The translations under genes were made by a program, and so were the position numbers. This document shows, piece by piece, positions 1 to 11,631 of a stretch of 64,000 nt of DNA (positions are counted from its first letter, which is position 1; each line of letters starts with the position of its first letter). This DNA comes from Paracoccus cavernae. Lineage in GTDB: Bacteria > Pseudomonadota > Alphaproteobacteria > Rhodobacterales > Rhodobacteraceae. The stretch lies in the NCBI GenBank assembly GCA_030410095.1, contig JAUFRC010000001.1, positions 1,376,501 to 1,440,500 on the forward strand. The letters are read 5' to 3'. The notes beneath the pieces are model-generated. The model searched no databases and was not told where the DNA came from. It worked only from the letters and a program-made list of their open reading frames with translations.

Positions 1-824
1 CCATGTCGCAGCCGGCCGCGATCGCTGCTGCGGCGCGCTCGGGCAAGGTTCCCGAAAGCGCCTGCATCCCGATATCGTCGGTCATCAACAGCCCGTCGAA
101 ACCGATGCGGTTGCGGATGAGCTCGATCACCGGCTTCGAGGCGGTCGCGGGGGCATCATCGACGGCGGTCAGGCGGATATGGCATGTCATCGCCATCGGC
201 AGATCGGCCAGAGCGCGGAAGGGCGCGAAATCGGTCTGCTCGAGATCGTAGAGCGTCGCGTCGATCACCGGCAGGTCGTGATGGCTGTCGACCTTGGTGC
301 GGCCATGGCCCGGCAGATGTTTCATCACCGGCAAAACGCCGGCAGCCATGAGACCGTCGGCCGCCGCGCGCCCCAAACGGGTCACGGTTTCGGCGTCGCC
401 ACCGAAGCAACGGTTGAGCAGGAAGGGATGGGTGGTTGCGCCTGCGATATCGAGACCCGGCGCGCAATCGACGTCGATGCCCATCGCCTGAAGCTCTTCC
501 CCGAGCAGTCGGTATTGCAGCCAGACCGCACGCTCGCCATGGGCGGCGAGATCAAGCGGCGCGGCGAAATCGGTCCAATGGGGGCGCGCATGCGCTGCAC
601 GCGGCCGCCCTCCTGGTCGATCAGGATGGGGGCATCGCGGCCCACCGTCTCGCGCAGCCCGGCGGTCAGGCGGGTCAGGCGTTCGGGTGTGTCGACATTG
701 CGGCCGAACAGGATGAAGCCCCAAGGATCGGCGGCGCGGAAAAAGGCGCGCTCGTCGGGGAAAGATCGGGACCGGCGATCCCTCCGAGGATGGTCGCGCC
801 GGTCTTGCTTGTGATCCCGCTCAC
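1..824 (-). CDS. nagZ: beta-N-acetylhexosaminidase NagZ (glycoside hydrolase family 3), 3' end cut by window
   Basis: Cytoplasmic family 3 hydrolase that removes N-acetylglucosamine from muropeptides during peptidoglycan recycling. The reading contains the family blocks DAPILIDQEGGRVQR, KHLPGHGRTKVDSHHDLP (the conserved KH-GHG element) and MTCHIRLTAVD, followed by LLMTDDIGM near the window edge. The start is a GTG at 824 that overlaps the stop of the upstream SPOR gene as GTGA, so the two are probably translationally coupled. The frame breaks near 757 and 580, each time at a C/G run, and the product is continuous when read across them. The C-terminus lies beyond position 1. The argS - SPOR - nagZ order is common in Rhodobacteraceae. 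Confidence 0.87.
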
Positions 825-1998
825 TTTGCGGTCGCCGGGATACAGTCGATGCCTTCGGCGATCAAAGCGGCGCAGAAGCGGCGGGCCTCGTCGCGGCTCT
901 CGAAGCCGGCTGCGCGCAGACGCCAGAAGTTGCGCCCGCCGCTTTCGGCTTTCTGGATGACTTGTGCCTTGCCCGAGAACAGGCTGCCGAATTTGCCCGA
1001 GACGCGGTTCCACTCGCCTTCGGCCAGCGCATTGCTGTCGAATGCGCCGATCTGGACCATGGCCGCACCCGAAGCGATCGCCGAGGGGCGACTTTCGGTG
1101 CGGGTGCCGGAGCGGGCGCCGCGGCGGCGGCCGTTTGCACCGGAGCGGCAGCAGCAGCCGGGGCTGCGGCGACAACGGCGGCGCGGCGCGGACGCGGTGC
1201 CGGACGGGCCGAAACCTTGACGGCTGCGGGCGGCGGCACGGCTGCAGCAGCAGCCTCGGTCAGGGCGGCGTTGATCGCATCGGTATCGGCGGCCTCGCCC
1301 GAAAGACCGGTCACGGCCTCGTTGGCGGGAGTTTCGCCGATCGGAGCAGCGGGCGTCTCGGCGAGACTTGCCAGACGCTGCGCTTCGGCGGCGGCAGCGG
1401 CCTCTGCTGCGGCAGCAGCTTCGGCATCTGGGCGCGGGATCACGCGCTCGCTGTTGGCCGTGATCGGCAATTCGGTATCGCGCGAGGGCGTGCGCGCGGT
1501 TGCGCCCAGCTCGCCCATCGCGACGTCTTCGTCGGTGAGATTGGTGGTTTCGGGGGCAATCGCGACCTGATTGGCCGGACGCTCGTTCGCGCCACCCGCG
1601 ACGTTATTGACGGCCAGGCCGGTATAGGAGGTCAGCTCGCCGCCCGGGTTGTCGGGAGCCGAGCGTGCCTCGCCCTGAATGGCGCGGATCACCGGCACGC
1701 CGGAGACATCGCGGACCACGAGCTTGTAGCCCCAGACCAGCAGCATCACCATCAGCCCGACCGAGACCAGCGCGCCGAGATATTGCGTGAAACGGCCGAC
1801 ACGGCCGATCACGGTCGTGCCTCCGGTCAGCAACCCGTCGTCACCCTGCGTATGATAGCGCGATCTGTCCCATTGCGGATCGTTGTCCCAATCCTCGGCA
1901 TCCCCGTCGTAACGGGGATCGCCGCCATTGGGATAGTCACGCACCTGCCGGGGCTGTGCACCAACAAATCCGCCGGAGCGGAAATCAACCACTGCCAT
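821..1998 (-). CDS. SPOR-domain membrane protein
   Basis: Bitopic cell-envelope protein expected to bind septal, denuded peptidoglycan. It has a short polar cytoplasmic N-terminus, one membrane segment around residues 70-90 (LGALVSVGLMVMLLVWGY), a long low-complexity linker rich in Ala, Pro and Glu, and a C-terminal SPOR repeat starting MVQIGAFDSNALAEGEW and ending DCIPATAK. The linker/SPOR junction is frameshifted near 1093 (a C run). I chose the start at 1998 (MAVVDFRSGG), which lies outside argS; an in-frame ATG at 2046 also lies outside argS but has a worse leader. It sits between argS and nagZ in one transcription direction. Confidence 0.85.
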
Positions 1999-2069
1999 GT
2001 CCTGCCTGCCTGCCGGTTGGTCCGGCCTAAATCGTTGACTGCTCACTCAAGGCCGACCCGGCGCCTGTA

Positions 2070-3814
2070 TCAGCGCATTTCCGTTGCCGGCGTGACCCCA
2101 AGAATACCAAGGCCGGCCGAAATAACAACGCCGACGGACCGCGCCAATGCGATTTTTGCGGCGGTTGCCTCGGGATTTCCGTCCTGCACGAAGCGCAGCG
2201 AGAGGTCGTCATTGCCGCGGTTCCACAGCGAATGCAGGTCCGAGGCCAAGTCATATAGGAAGAATGCAATGCGGTGCGGCTCGTTGGCGCGGGCCGCGAT
2301 CTCGACGATGCGTGGCCATTCTGCAACTTTTTCGCAAGCTCAAGCTCTGCCGGATGCGAAAGTTGCGTCAGATCGGCCTTTGCCAGCGCCGCATCCGAGA
2401 CATCGACCCCCATGTCGGCCGCGCGCGTCGTCACCGAATTGATGCGCGAGCTGGCGTATTGGACGTACCAGACAGGGTTGTCCTTGGACTGCTCGAGCAC
2501 CTTGTCGAAGTCGAAATCGAGCGCCGCATCGTTCTTGCGGGTCAGCATGTGGAAACGCGTCACATCGGCGCCGGCCTGTTCGACGACATCGCGCAGCGTG
2601 ACGAAAGTCCCTGCCCGCTTCGACATCTTGAAGGGCTCGCCGTTCTTGAAAAGCTTCACCAACTGGATCAGCTTGACATCGAGCGGCACGCGACCGTTCG
2701 ACAGCGCCTTGACCGCTGCGGTCATGCGCTTGACATAGCCGCCGTGATCGGCGCCGAAAATGTCGATAAGCTGGTCGAAGCCGCGGTCGATCTTGTCCCA
2801 GTGATAGGCGATATCGGGTGCGAAATAGGTCCAGCTGCCGTCGGATTTCTTGACCGGACGATCAACGTCGTCGCCGTGCAGCGTCGAGCGGAAGAGCGTC
2901 TGCTCGCGCGGCTCCCAATCTTCGGGGGTCTTGCCCTTCGGCGGTTCGAGCACGCCCTCGTAGATCAGCCCCTCGGCCTGCAGCCGCGCGATCGCGGCCT
3001 CGATGCGGCCGGTCCCGTAAAGTGCCTTTTCGGAGGCATAGACGTCCATCTCGACGCCGAGCATCGCGAGATCCTCGCGGATCATCGCCATCATCTCGGC
3101 GGTGGCGAAATCGCGGATCTCGACCAGCCATTCGGATTCGGGGCGGTCGATCAGGCTCGCGCCGTATTTTTCCTTCAGCTTCTCGCCGACGGGGATCAGG
3201 TAGTCGCCGGGATAAAGCCCCTCGGCGATCTGCGGCTCGAGGCCGTTGGCTTCGCGGTAGCGTTCGTAGGCGGAACGCGCCAGCACATCGACCTGCGCGC
3301 CGCCGTCGTTGATGTAATACTCGCGCGTGACATCATAGCCCGCGAAGTCGAGCAGCGACGACAGGGCATCGCCGAAAACCGCGCCGCGGGTATGGCCGAC
3401 ATGCATCGGGCCGGTCGGGTTGGCGCTGACGAATTCGACGTTGACCTTGAGGCCCTGCCCAAGCGTCGAGCGCCCGTAATCGGCACCGGCTTCCAGCGCC
3501 GAGCGCACGACGCCCTGCCAGTTGTCGTCCGCAAGGCGCAGGTTCAGAAAGCCGGGTCCGGCGACATCGGCTGCGGTGATGCGCGGGTCTTCGCGCAAAA
3601 GTTCGGCAAGCGCGTCGGCGATCTCGCGCGGCTTTTTGCCGGCCGGCTTGGCCAATACCATCGCGGCATTCGTGGCCATATCACCGTGGGCCGGATCTCG
3701 CGGCGGTTCCACGGCGACAGCAGTCATGTCCAGCCCGTCGGGCAGGACGCCCGAGGCCGCAAGTTTGCTCAACGCGTCAAGGACCAGCGTGCGAATATCG
3801 GAAAAGAGGTTCAT
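2070..3814 (-). CDS. argS: arginyl-tRNA synthetase
   Basis: Class I aminoacyl-tRNA synthetase that charges tRNA-Arg. The HIGH-type motif is seen as [12 protein letters not shown] and the KMSKS-type loop as [11 protein letters not shown]. The N-terminal Arg-tRNA synthetase additional domain and the C-terminal DALR-type anticodon-binding helices ([13 protein letters not shown] to the end GVTPATEMR) are present. A single A is missing from an A run near 2326, which shifts the last ~85 codons out of frame; the corrected protein is about 581 residues, normal for the family. I prefer the ATG at 3814 (MNLFSD), which has AGGA about 8 bases upstream, over the in-frame ATG at 3823. Confidence 0.95.
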
Positions 3815-4209
3815 GGGATCCATCCTAGATTGCTATGCGGGATAGCCTTGCGGGCAAGGGGCAGTCAACCTCCGGCCATGCTTCGGGCCCCGCAATTCGG
3901 GCTAATGGCGCGCGAAACCGCGTGAAAACGTGCAGATACGCGCGATTTGCGCGTCAAGGCGGGGCGAGGCACCATTCCGAACCCCAAAACCGTCCGCGCC
4001 GTTCGGCCGGAGCGGAGCACCCTGCCCGCCCCTGTTCCGCGCGGGGCGCATTTCGTGATCACGATTGACGTTTCCAGGCAATTGCGGTAGTGGCCGAATA
4101 TCGCATTCGGCGACATTCACAGGGGCGTTTGGAAGATGCGTCCCGACCAGCCGTCAGGCATGGACCTGCCCGCTGTTTTGGACACTCAAGCACCATCGCG
4201 AAAGCCCTA
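3815..4209. other. intergenic region between divergent argS and the RNA helicase gene
   Basis: About 395 bases with no convincing gene: the open frames here lack a ribosome site and coding-like third-position bias. It should hold the divergent promoters for argS (left) and the helicase (right). A possible sigma70-type element is listed separately at 4065-4093. Confidence 0.5.
4065..4093 (+). promoter_or_regulatory. possible sigma70-type promoter upstream of the RNA helicase
   Basis: TTGACG (4065-4070) is followed after 17 bases by TAGTGG. The -35 match is good and the -10 match is poor, so this is only a candidate. Confidence 0.3.
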
Positions 4210-6513
<2,304 letters not shown>

Positions 6514-6525
6514 TCCGGCGAAATC

Positions 6526-8099
6526 ATGAGCGCTGACCCGTCATCTCTTTCCCGTTCATCGGGTTCGGGGCGTCGGGTCGCGCTTTTGCTTGCGACATCC
6601 TGCTTGGCGCCGCCGCCGCTTTGGGTCAGGCACCTTGGGGGCTTTGGCCCGTCTCGGTCGCGGCCTTTGCGCTGATCGTGTGGCGCGTCGCAACCACGAC
6701 ATCCGCGCGCGACGGAGCCCTGAGCAGCCTGCGCGCGGGCATCGGCTATTTCGCCCTTTCGATGTTCTGGATCATCGAGCCCTTCCTTGTCGAACCCGAG
6801 ATCTACGGCTGGCTTGCGCCCTTTGCCCTGACAGGAATCGCCGTCGGCGGCGCGCTGTTCTGGGCTGTTCCGACATGGCTGGCGCTTCTGCCGGTACGCG
6901 GCGCAGCGATGCGCGGCGTGGCCTTTGCGGCGGCAATCGTGCTTTCGGACTGGCTGCGCGGCTGGCTCTTCACCGGCCTGCCCTGGGCGCTCGGCGGCCA
7001 TATCTGGATCGACAGCCCCGTCGGACAGATCGCGGCATTGGCGGGCAGCATCGGCCTTTCCGCTTTGACGATGTTGCTGGCGCTTCTTCCGAACCTTTTG
7101 CGCGCGCTCGACAACAACCGCATGCGCGGCCTGCTTTCCGGCGCGGCGCTTTCGCTCGCCGTTCTTGCGGGCGCTTGGGCCTATGGCAGCGCCCGCCTTT
7201 CAACGCCGCTCCCCGATACGACCCGCCCGCAGATCCTGCGTCTGGTCCAGCCCAATGCCGAGCAACGCCTGAAATGGGATCCCTATTGGTCGGGCGTTTT
7301 CTTCCAGCGCCTGATCGATCTGTCGAGCGGCCCGACCGCCGAGGGCGGCCGCCCCGATGTCGTGATCTGGCCCGAGACGGCAGTGAACTTCCTGCTCGAG
7401 CATGCGGGCACCGCACCCCAAGACATCAAGACCGCGATCGAAGCCCCGCTTTTGCTCGGCATCCAGCGGGTCGAGGGCAACCGCTATTTCAACAGCTTTG
7501 CCGAATTCCGCCGCGACGGAACCATCGGCCAGATCTACGACAAATTCCACCTTGTGCCCTTCGGCGAATATACCCCTTGGGGCGATGCGATGTCGCGGCT
7601 GGGGATCTCGGCCTTCGCGGCACGCTACGGCAACGGCTATACGCCGGGCGACGGGGCGCATGTGCTGCGCGGTCTGGGCGCGGGCCTGCCGCCGGTACAG
7701 GTGCTGATCTGCTACGAGGCGGTATTCTCGCGCCATCTGATCACCCAAGGGGCGGAGCGGCCCGAATGGCTGCTCCAGATCACCAATGATGCATGGTTTG
7801 GCACGCAATCGGGGCCGTGGCAGCATCTGGCGCAGGCGCGGCTGCGCGCGATCGAATCCGGCCTGCCGCTGATCCGCGTCGCCAATACCGGCGTGACCGC
7901 GGTGATCGATGCGCGCGGCACAATCAAAGCGCAGCTCGACCTCGGCATCGAAGGCCGGCTCGACGCCGCACTGCCCGCCTCCCTTGCCTCGACGCCCTGG
8001 AGCAAACTCGGCGATTGGCCCGCCGTTTTGCTCGCCGCGCTGGCCCTGCTCGGCGCAATCGTGGGAAGTGGATTAAAACGCAATCCATCCGCAGGTTGA
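6526..8099 (+). CDS. lnt: apolipoprotein N-acyltransferase
   Basis: Inner-membrane enzyme that adds the third acyl chain to lipoproteins. Six or so N-terminal membrane helices are followed by a periplasmic nitrilase-fold domain and a last helix. The Glu-Lys-Cys triad is visible in VVIWPETAV, YDKFHLVPFGEY and LICYEAVFSRH. The first ~22 codons from the ATG at 6526 are in another frame; the shift lies near 6592. A downstream TTG at 6621 would give a product lacking helix 1. The gene lies 12 bases after the helicase stop, and its stop overlaps the -35 candidate for metK. Confidence 0.93.
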
Positions 8100-8124
8100 C
8101 CTTGGCCATATTAGGGCCTATTTC
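8096..8124 (+). promoter_or_regulatory. candidate promoter for the riboswitch-metK transcript
   Basis: TTGACC at 8096-8101, overlapping the lnt stop, is followed after 17 bases by TATTTC. The -35 box matches five of six and the -10 weakly. A start near 8131 would place the riboswitch at the very 5' end of the mRNA, as is usual for this small RNA class. Confidence 0.4.
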
Positions 8125-8135
8125 CAATTTCTGAC

Positions 8136-8180
8136 TGTCACAACGGCTTCCTGGCGTGACGGCTAAGGCTAACGGAGCAA
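8136..8180 (+). promoter_or_regulatory. SAM/SAH riboswitch controlling metK
   Basis: Short pseudoknot riboswitch known from Rhodobacterales metK leaders. The hairpin is GTCAC (8137-8141) paired with GTGAC (8156-8160), closing a loop that contains the conserved ACGGCTTCCTGGC. Downstream GGAG (8174-8177) can pair with CTTCC of the loop (8147-8151) to form the pseudoknot. That same GGAG is the metK Shine-Dalgarno, 7 bases before the ATG. Ligand binding would therefore hide the ribosome site and shut off SAM synthetase when SAM or SAH is abundant. The match to the motif as I remember it is near perfect. Confidence 0.9.
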
Positions 8181-8184
8181 CCCC

Positions 8185-9349
8185 ATGTCCAGACAGAATT
8201 ACGTGTTCACCTCGGAATCGGTTTCCGAGGGCCATCCCGACAAACTTTGCGATCAGATTTCGGATGCCGTGCTCGATGCATTGCTGGCCGAGGACCCCAA
8301 TGCCCGCGTCGCATGCGAGGCTTTTGCCACCACCGGCATGGTGATGATCGGCGGCGAGATCGGTCTGGACGATAAAGACCGCCTGTCGCATTACATGAAC
8401 GGCATCAGCCAGATCGCGCGCGACGTGATCCGCGACATCGGCTACGAGCAGGAAAAATTCCACTGGAATACCTGCAAGGTGCTCAATGTGCTGCACGAGC
8501 AATCGGCGCATATCTGGCAAGGCGTCAAGAACGACGCGGCGGGCGATCAGGGCATCATGTTCGGCTATGCCGTCGATGAAACCCCGAGCTGATGCCCGCC
8601 CCGATCCAGTATTCGCATGCGATCCTGCGCCGTCTTGCCGAGGCCCGCAAATCGGGCGCGGAACCGCTGCTCGGCCCCGACGCCAAATCCCAGCTCTCGC
8701 TGCGCTACGAGAACGGCCGTCCGGTCGAGGTCACCAGCCTCGTGCTCTCGCACCAGCACAAGGACGAGAGCCAGAGCTCGGACGACATCCGCGCCATCGT
8801 CGAGCCCTATATCCGCGAGGTTCTTCCGGCGGAATGGCTGACCGAGAATACCGAATGGTGGGTCAACCCGACCGGCACGTTCGTCATCGGCGGACCTGAC
8901 GGCGACGCGGGTCTGACGGGCCGCAAGATCATCGTCGACACCTATGGCGGCGCGGCTCCCCATGGCGGCGGCGCTTTCTCGGGCAAGGACCCGACCAAGG
9001 TCGACCGCTCGGCAGCCTATGCGGCGCGCTATCTCGCCAAGAACGTCGTGGCTGCAGGGCTTGCAAGCCGCTGCGTCATTCAGGTCAGCTATGCGATCGG
9101 CGTGGCCAAGCCCTCTCGATCTATGCCGATACGTTCGGTACGGGCACCGTCCCCGAGGAGCAGATCGAAAAGGCCGTGGCCCAGGCCATGGATCTGACGC
9201 CCAAGGGGATCCGCGACCACCTCAACCTGAACCGCCCGATCTATCGCCGGACCTCCGCCTATGGCCATTTCGGCCGCGCGCCCGATGCCGATGGCGGCTT
9301 CTCGTGGGAGCGCACCGATCTGGTCGACGCGCTTCGCGCCGCGGTCTGA
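8185..9349 (+). CDS. metK: S-adenosylmethionine synthetase
   Basis: Makes S-adenosylmethionine from methionine and ATP in the cytoplasm. Family blocks are clear: N-terminal [20 protein letters not shown], the central [10 protein letters not shown] and the C-terminal [20 protein letters not shown]. It is split into three frames by C deletions near 8588 (in ACCCCGAGCTGATG) and near 9112 (AAGCCCTCTCG). The corrected product has about 388 residues, the usual size. Expression is probably set by the riboswitch just upstream, and a strong terminator follows at 9415. Confidence 0.96.
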
Positions 9350-9367
9350 TCGCGCGAGGAGAAAGGT

Positions 9368-9402
9368 CGGGGGCTTTGCGCCCCGCCCCCGCAGGATATT
9401 TC
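9368..9402 (+). repeat. REP-like palindromic element, copy 1
   Basis: GGGGGCTTTGCGCCCC followed by GCCCCC and AGGATATTT. It resembles in reverse orientation the element at 9464-9509, so the pair brackets the metK terminator. Confidence 0.4.
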
Positions 9403-9414
9403 TACATGCAAGAC

Positions 9415-9451
9415 AAAAAGGCCGCGGCAGTTTCCCCTGCCGCGGCCTTTT
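9415..9451 (+). terminator. rho-independent terminator after metK
   Basis: A perfect stem of AAAAGGCCGCGGCAG and CTGCCGCGGCCTTTT encloses TTTCCC. The A and T tracts on either side could make it work in both directions; the gene at its right is convergent. Confidence 0.9.
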
Positions 9452-9463
9452 GTTTCTCCGGAG

Positions 9464-9509
9464 AGAAAATACCCTGGGGGAGCGCGGAACGCGCGGGGGC
9501 AAAGCCCCC
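9464..9509 (-). repeat. REP-like palindromic element, copy 2 (inverted)
   Basis: AAAATACCCTGGGGG through GGGGGCAAAGCCCCC is an approximate inverse of the element at 9368-9402. Both carry the G/C-rich palindrome next to an AGGRTATTT-type end. Confidence 0.4.
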
Positions 9510-9515
9510 GATCGC

Positions 9516-10145
9516 TCAGTCGCGGAAGCTACGGCTTTCCTTGACTTGATCCCAAGCCCAGACCACCTCTTGCAGCCGATCTTCGTCCGAGCGGTCTCCG
9601 CCGTTCATATCCGGATGAAGAACCTTAACCAATGCCTTGTATTGTTTCCTGATTTCCGCGCGGGTCCACGTATCTTTGGCCTCAAGGATCTCGATCGCGC
9701 GCCGCTCTGTCGGGGGCAGTTTGCGCAGGTTGGCCTTTGCGCGAACCTCGGGATTGGTGCCGTTCGCGCCGAGGATCTCGAGCGGATCATCGATCCCGTG
9801 ACGCGCCCATTTCTGTTCCTGCGTGGCGCGGCCGAAGGGTTTCGTCGGGCGCTCCCAGACAGTGGCATTGTCCAGAAACTCCTGGAATTCCTCTTCGGAC
9901 TGGCCCTGGAAATAGTTCCAGTTCAGGTTGTACTCGCGCACATGCTCTTTGCAGAACCAGAAGTAATCATCCAGCGAGCGCGGCGATTTGGGTGCGCGAT
10001 ATTGTCCGGGCTCGTCGCAACCTGCCTTGTCGCAACGCCGGGTCGAGGTTTCGAAAGCACCCGACATTCCGCGGCGGCCTTTTGCCCTGCGCTTCTTGTC
10101 GGAAGCGGCGGAAATGTCGAAGGCGAACGGGTCCCTAGTAGTCAT
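9516..10145 (-). CDS. J-domain (DnaJ-like) molecular chaperone protein
   Basis: A 209-residue protein with a C-terminal J domain, including the HPD tripeptide in VLHPDMNGGD and a DRLQEVVWAWD helix after it. J domains stimulate the ATPase of DnaK. The N-terminal ~140 residues hold a conserved region with CDKAGC and FCKEHVREYN, which may bind metal through its Cys/His residues. The frame is intact. It is divergent from the BolA gene and convergent with metK across the 9415 terminator. The client is unknown. Confidence 0.85.
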   Translation of the reverse strand: MTTRDPFAFDISAASDKKRRAKGRRGMSGAFETSTRRCDKAGCDEPGQYRAPKSPRSLDDYFWFCKEHVREYNLNWNYFQGQSEEEFQEFLDNATVWERPTKPFGRATQEQKWARHGIDDPLEILGANGTNPEVRAKANLRKLPPTERRAIEILEAKDTWTRAEIRKQYKALVKVLHPDMNGGDRSDEDRLQEVVWAWDQVKESRSFRD

Positions 10146-10213
10146 AGTGCCTGCCTTGTTTTCGTCGGGACCGGTAGTTTAGGCTATTTCACGCCACATG
10201 AAAGGGGGTCGGG

Positions 10214-10510
10214 ATGATAGCCGAAGAGATGCGGTCCAGACTTGCGGAGCTTCAACCGGAAGCAATTGAAATTATAGACGAAAGCGAAAGCCATCGCGGT
10301 CACTCGGGTTTTCGCGACGGCGGAGAGAGCCATTTCCGCATCCGTCTGGTCAGTCCGCATTTCGCGGGGCTGAGCCGGATCGAGCGCCATCGCCTCGTCC
10401 ATCGCACGCTCGGCGATATCGTGCCGCGAATCCACGCACTTGCGCTGGATCTTCAGGAAAGCGCGACCGTTAGCGCCCCCAGTCTTGCTGCACCACCTGC
10501 CGAGGCGTAG
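10214..10510 (+). CDS. BolA family protein
   Basis: A 98-residue BolA/IbaG-type protein. Conserved features are the SHRGHSGFRDGGESHFRIRLVS-type region around residues 26-47 and the following RHRLVHRTLGD helix. Family members partner monothiol glutaredoxins to bind or transfer [2Fe-2S] clusters; the His in the HRLVH segment is the usual conserved ligand. It is divergent from the J-domain gene with 68 bases between starts. The frame is intact. Confidence 0.87.
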   Translation: MIAEEMRSRLAELQPEAIEIIDESESHRGHSGFRDGGESHFRIRLVSPHFAGLSRIERHRLVHRTLGDIVPRIHALALDLQESATVSAPSLAAPPAEA

Positions 10511-10548
10511 AAGCCCGTCAATCCCATATCGTCCAAGGATATATCTCC

Positions 10549-11511
10549 ATGCCCATCACGGATTTCAATGACCGCATGCTTTCGCTCGGCCTTGCCCGCG
10601 TCAGCGAAGCTGCGGCGCATGCCTCGGCTCTGCTGATCGGCCGCGGAGACGAGAAGGCCGCCGACCAGGCAGCCGTCAACGCCATGCGCGAACAGCTCAA
10701 CATGCTCGACATCAAAGGCGTCGTGGTCATCGGCGAGGGCGAGCGCGACGAGGCCCCGATGCTCTACATCGGCGAGGAAGTCGGCAGCGGCAACGGCCCC
10801 GAGGTCGATATCGCGCTCGACCCGCTCGAAGGCACCACCCTGACCGCCAAAGACATGCCGAACGCGCTCACCGTGATCGCCATGGCGCCGCGCGGCACGC
10901 TTTTGCACGCGCCCGACGTCTATATGGACAAGCTCGCGATCGGTCCGGGCTATGCCAAGGATATCGTCAGCCTCGACATGTCGCCCTCCGAACGCGTCCG
11001 CGCCCTCGCCAATGCCCGCGGCGTCAAGGACAGCGACATCACCGTCTGCATCCTCGAGCGTCCGCGCCACGAGAACCTGATCGAAGAGGTCCGCTCGACC
11101 GGTGCCGCGATCTGCCTGATCACCGACGGCGATGTCGCAGGCGTCATCCACGTCGCCGAAGCCGAGCTGACCGGCATCGACATGTATATGGGTTCGGGCG
11201 GCGCCCCCGAGGGCGTCCTGGCGGCTTCCGCACTCAAATGCATGGGCGGCCAGATCTGGGGCCGTCTGTTGTTCCGCAACGACGACGAGCGCGGCCGTGC
11301 GGCCAAAGCCGGCATCACCGATCTCAACCGCATCTACTCGCGTGACGAGCTGGTCACCGCGGACGTGATCTTTGCCGCAACCGGCGTCACCAACGGTTCG
11401 ATCGTGCAGGGTGTCAAGCGCCAGCCCGATTACCTGCAGACCGAAACCATCCTGATGCGCTCGAAAACCGGCTCGATCCGCCGCATGATCTATCGCAACC
11501 CGATCCGCTGA
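10549..11511 (+). CDS. glpX: class II fructose-1,6-bisphosphatase
   Basis: Gluconeogenic phosphatase acting on fructose-1,6-bisphosphate in the cytoplasm; in this group it may also accept sedoheptulose bisphosphate. Metal-site blocks are seen as IGEGERDEAPML, DIALDPLEGTT and the later ITDGDVAG and GSGGAPEGVLAA. At 320 residues it has the normal length and an unbroken frame. It follows bolA by 38 bases and precedes recJ in the same direction. Confidence 0.96.
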   Translation: MPITDFNDRMLSLGLARVSEAAAHASALLIGRGDEKAADQAAVNAMREQLNMLDIKGVVVIGEGERDEAPMLYIGEEVGSGNGPEVDIALDPLEGTTLTAKDMPNALTVIAMAPRGTLLHAPDVYMDKLAIGPGYAKDIVSLDMSPSERVRALANARGVKDSDITVCILERPRHENLIEEVRSTGAAICLITDGDVAGVIHVAEAELTGIDMYMGSGGAPEGVLAASALKCMGGQIWGRLLFRNDDERGRAAKAGITDLNRIYSRDELVTADVIFAATGVTNGSIVQGVKRQPDYLQTETILMRSKTGSIRRMIYRNPIR

Positions 11512-11631
11512 TCCCTCTGGATCAACCGGATTTTCCGACAAAGGGGCGGGCCGTGGCGACATGGCCCGCCCTTTGCACCTTTGCGCACGCCGCCCTTGCA
11601 AGCCCGAACGGAGTGGCGCAGAAAATCGGGC

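Noticed and set aside
8185..9349. metK as a pseudogene or a programmed-frameshift gene
   Set aside because: Two unrelated C-run deletions, no slippery sequence with a downstream structure, and the gene is essential. Error is simpler.
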